DNA from: an uncultured Kouleothrix sp.
GTDB lineage: Bacteria; Chloroflexota; Chloroflexia; Chloroflexales; Roseiflexaceae
Assembly: GCA_937858455.1 (NCBI GenBank)
Contig: CALLYN010000252.1
Location: forward strand, 1 to 6,266
Direction: 5' to 3'
DNA length: 6,266 nucleotides
In this document: piece by piece, positions 5,027 through 6,266 of the stretch
Numbering within the stretch: position 1 is the first letter of the stretch
Layout: each line of letters begins with the position of its first letter
Translations under genes and position numbers: made by a program
The notes under the pieces: model-generated
What the model was told of the DNA's origin: nothing
The model's database searches: none
The model's input: only the letters and a program-made list of their open reading frames with translations

Positions 5027-5218
5027 GTTGGTTAGGAGTTACGCACTTGGCGTGCTCAGCCTTCGGCAGAGCGGTACTTTCCTTTTGGACGTATGCAGTT
5101 TTTCCGCGCGGAGCGCGGAAAAACTGCACACAGAAGATGAACAGGTACTATGCTGCCGCAGGCTCAATCTCATCGCTTGAGGAAGCCGAAACACGCAAAT
5201 GCGCAACTCCTAGTTGGT
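5027..5218. mobile_element. Complete MITE with terminal inverted repeats and 6-bp target duplication
   Basis: TAGGAGTTACGCA (5033-5045) is matched inverted by TGCGCAACTCCTA (5200-5212), 12 of 13 positions, and the similarity continues inward (CTTGGCGTG against TTTGCGTG). Directly outside both ends is the same hexamer GTTGGT (5027-5032 and 5213-5218), the expected target-site duplication. The 180-bp interior has no gene; its centre is a 16-bp perfect hairpin. A truncated relative is at 3390. No transposase is in the window, so the element would have been moved in trans; the family cannot be fixed from ends alone. Confidence 0.8.
5094..5128. repeat. Central hairpin of the MITE
   Basis: TGCAGTTTTTCCGCGC (5094-5109) and its exact complement (5113-5128) surround a 3-base loop GGA. 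On the minus strand no T-run follows, so strong termination is not expected, though the fold could slow or protect a transcript entering the PPOX gene. Confidence 0.7.
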
Positions 5219-5243
5219 ATCTAGAAGCTGCTACGTACGGCGC

Positions 5244-5265
5244 GGCGCGGCGGATCTGCCGCGCC
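5244..5265 (-). terminator. Short GC hairpin abutting the PGDH-ParB stop codon
   Basis: GGCGCGGC (5244-5251), loop GGATCT, GCCGCGCC (5258-5265) form an 8-bp stem starting at the base next to the TGA at 5268-5266. There is no T-run after it on the minus strand, so it may stabilise the mRNA end rather than terminate. Confidence 0.35.
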
Positions 5266-6266
5266 TCACTCGTCGAGCAGCACCACCGGCTCCTGGTAGT
5301 AGCGAATGCGCCGGCCGGCCAGCTTCTCTTGCAGCATGCGGTCGAGCTGGTCGCTCTTGGCGGCCAGCGGCTCGTCGCCGCGCAGAAACGCGAGCGGCAG
5401 GTTGAGGCGTAGCACGCGCCCAGGGATGACAAAGCGCGTGATGCCGGCCGGCAGCACGCGCCCGGCCGCCGCCAGCGCCAGGATGCTGTCGGCGGTGAGC
5501 TGCGGGAACACCACCAGCCCGGCGAGCTGCGGGAACTGCGCCTTGAGCGCGCCCATGTCGGTGGCGAGCGTGCGCTCGACGCTGCCCCAGGCGGTGTAGC
5601 GCTCGACCGCCGGGTTGAGCACGTCGAGCCAGTCGTGCTGCTGATCAGGCGCGGCGCGTAAGAGGAAGCCGCGCTTATCGGCGGTATAGAGCCCGGCCAG
5701 CGCCTGCTCGATCTGCAGGCGCTCGCGCAGCTGCTCGGGCGCCAGCTCGCGCAGCTCGAGCCCCGGCACGGCGTGCAGCAGCGCCAGCAGGCCCTCGGGC
5801 GAGGCGCCCGAGATCGCGTGGAACCAGGTGTGCGCGTTGTGGTTGGCCTGGTCGGCCGGCACGATCTGCACGACGGTGTGCGGGAAGCCGAGCTGGCGCA
5901 TCGCCGCGGTGCGGGTGGCGCCGTCGAGCACGACATAGCGGCCGTCGCGCTCGGCTACTACCGGCGGGTTGATCAGCGTGCCCTCGGCGTCGAGGCGCGC
6001 GGCCAGGTCGGCGGCGCGCTGGGCGTCGAACGACTCGTGCGGCACCACCAGGCTGAGCGGCACCACCCGCAGGCCGAGCGTGTCGGCCACGCGGCGCGGC
6101 CGCAGCAGCGCGATGATCTGCTCGGCTACGCTGATCGCCGCGCTGCGCTGGGCGTCTTCGGTGCTGGCGGCGATATGCGGCGTGGCCAGCACCTTGGCGT
6201 GGCCGGCCAGCGCGCTGTCCATGGCCGGCTCCTGCGCGAACACGTCGAGCGCGGCGCCGGCCAGCC
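5266..6266 (-). CDS. D-3-phosphoglycerate dehydrogenase C-terminal part fused to a ParB/SerK/SbnI-like domain (5' end outside window)
   Basis: The frame is open at the right edge and 332 residues are visible, ending at TGA 5268-5266. Residues 1-13 (LAGAALDVFAQEP) and 27-48 (ATPHIAASTEDAQ...VAEQIIALL) are the end of the PGDH nucleotide-binding domain, including the catalytic His (residue 30) and the return to the substrate domain. The normal regulatory ASB/ACT regions do not follow. Instead, from about 65, comes LRVVPLSLVVPHESFD, then LAARLDAEGTLINPPVVAE, then YVVLDGATRTAAMRQLG (DGATR at 114-118): a ParB/Srx fold in the variant form seen in the free-serine kinases SerK and SbnI, where Glu and Asp residues at the places of E77 and D114 are catalytic. 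The remaining 190 or so residues contain NAHTWFHA and a long unassigned C-terminal region. No ribosome site or good start codon is seen at the domain boundary, which favours a true fusion. DNA-partitioning function is unlikely. Inference: acts in serine or phosphoserine metabolism. Confidence 0.8.
   Translation of the reverse strand, partial: LAGAALDVFAQEPAMDSALAGHAKVLATPHIAASTEDAQRSAAISVAEQIIALLRPRRVADTLGLRVVPLSLVVPHESFDAQRAADLAARLDAEGTLINPPVVAERDGRYVVLDGATRTAAMRQLGFPHTVVQIVPADQANHNAHTWFHAISGASPEGLLALLHAVPGLELRELAPEQLRERLQIEQALAGLYTADKRGFLLRAAPDQQHDWLDVLNPAVERYTAWGSVERTLATDMGALKAQFPQLAGLVVFPQLTADSILALAAAGRVLPAGITRFVIPGRVLRLNLPLAFLRGDEPLAAKSDQLDRMLQEKLAGRRIRYYQEPVVLLDE

Noticed and set aside
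5148..5936. A 262-codon minus-strand frame overlapping the PGDH-ParB gene
   Set aside because: Ser/Arg/Pro-rich composition typical of a shifted frame; the overlapping frame has clear PGDH and ParB motifs. Its last codons also run through the MITE.
5266..6040. Chromosome-partitioning ParB role for the ParB-like domain
   Set aside because: There is no parA partner, no GERR-type ParB box and no helix-turn-helix or dimer domain pattern that I can see; the DGATR variant and PGDH fusion point to the SerK/SbnI branch.
1..6266. tRNA, rRNA, CRISPR arrays or a defence island
   Set aside because: No cloverleaf-like segments, rRNA motifs or regularly spaced direct repeats were found; the repeats present are hairpin/MITE type, and no nuclease, toxin or Cas-like gene is visible.

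Overview
The window looks like a join of DNA from more than one source. Positions 1 to about 1400 carry plus-strand genes: the tail of an unrecognised helical-repeat protein and a complete ribosomal protein S4 gene (rpsD). The S4 lacks the N-terminal zinc cysteines and from memory looks Planctomycetota-like; that placement is tentative. From about 1410 to 1605 there is a short, AT-richer piece of an OmpR-type response regulator on the minus strand, cut at both ends. From about 1605 to the right edge everything recognisable is on the minus strand. This part is mostly very GC-rich and has codon use, repeats and gene types (a putative F420-dependent PPOX enzyme, a TMEM175 channel, a ParB-like domain protein) that fit a filamentous Chloroflexota genome, perhaps Kouleothrix/Roseiflexus-like. 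That is an inference from style, not a database match.

Reading the right part in the direction of transcription, from high to low coordinates: (1) a gene open at the right edge encodes the end of a D-3-phosphoglycerate dehydrogenase fused in frame to a ParB/SerK/SbnI-like domain and a long C-terminal region. (2) A 180-bp non-coding miniature transposable element (MITE) with terminal inverted repeats and a 6-bp target duplication follows. (3) Then a 133-aa PPOX-family flavin/F420 enzyme. (4) A 420-bp gap is packed with hairpins and an interspersed repeat. (5) Then a six-helix TMEM175-type potassium channel. (6) A second copy of the interspersed repeat is fused to a truncated second copy of the MITE. 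(7) Then a LACTB2-like metallo-beta-lactamase-fold hydrolase. (8) A roughly 340-bp stretch has no recognisable gene but holds a 20-bp palindrome and a strong terminator. (9) Last is the 5' end of a rhodanese-type sulfurtransferase, broken off after about 67 codons where the response-regulator fragment begins.

The genes in the right part do not form an obvious single pathway; each gap carries its own repeats or hairpins, so most are probably transcribed separately. The two most interesting items are the PGDH-ParB fusion, which may couple 3-phosphoglycerate oxidation to serine phosphorylation chemistry, and the well-preserved MITE family. The junctions near 1400 and 1605 should be treated as possible assembly artefacts until reads are checked.
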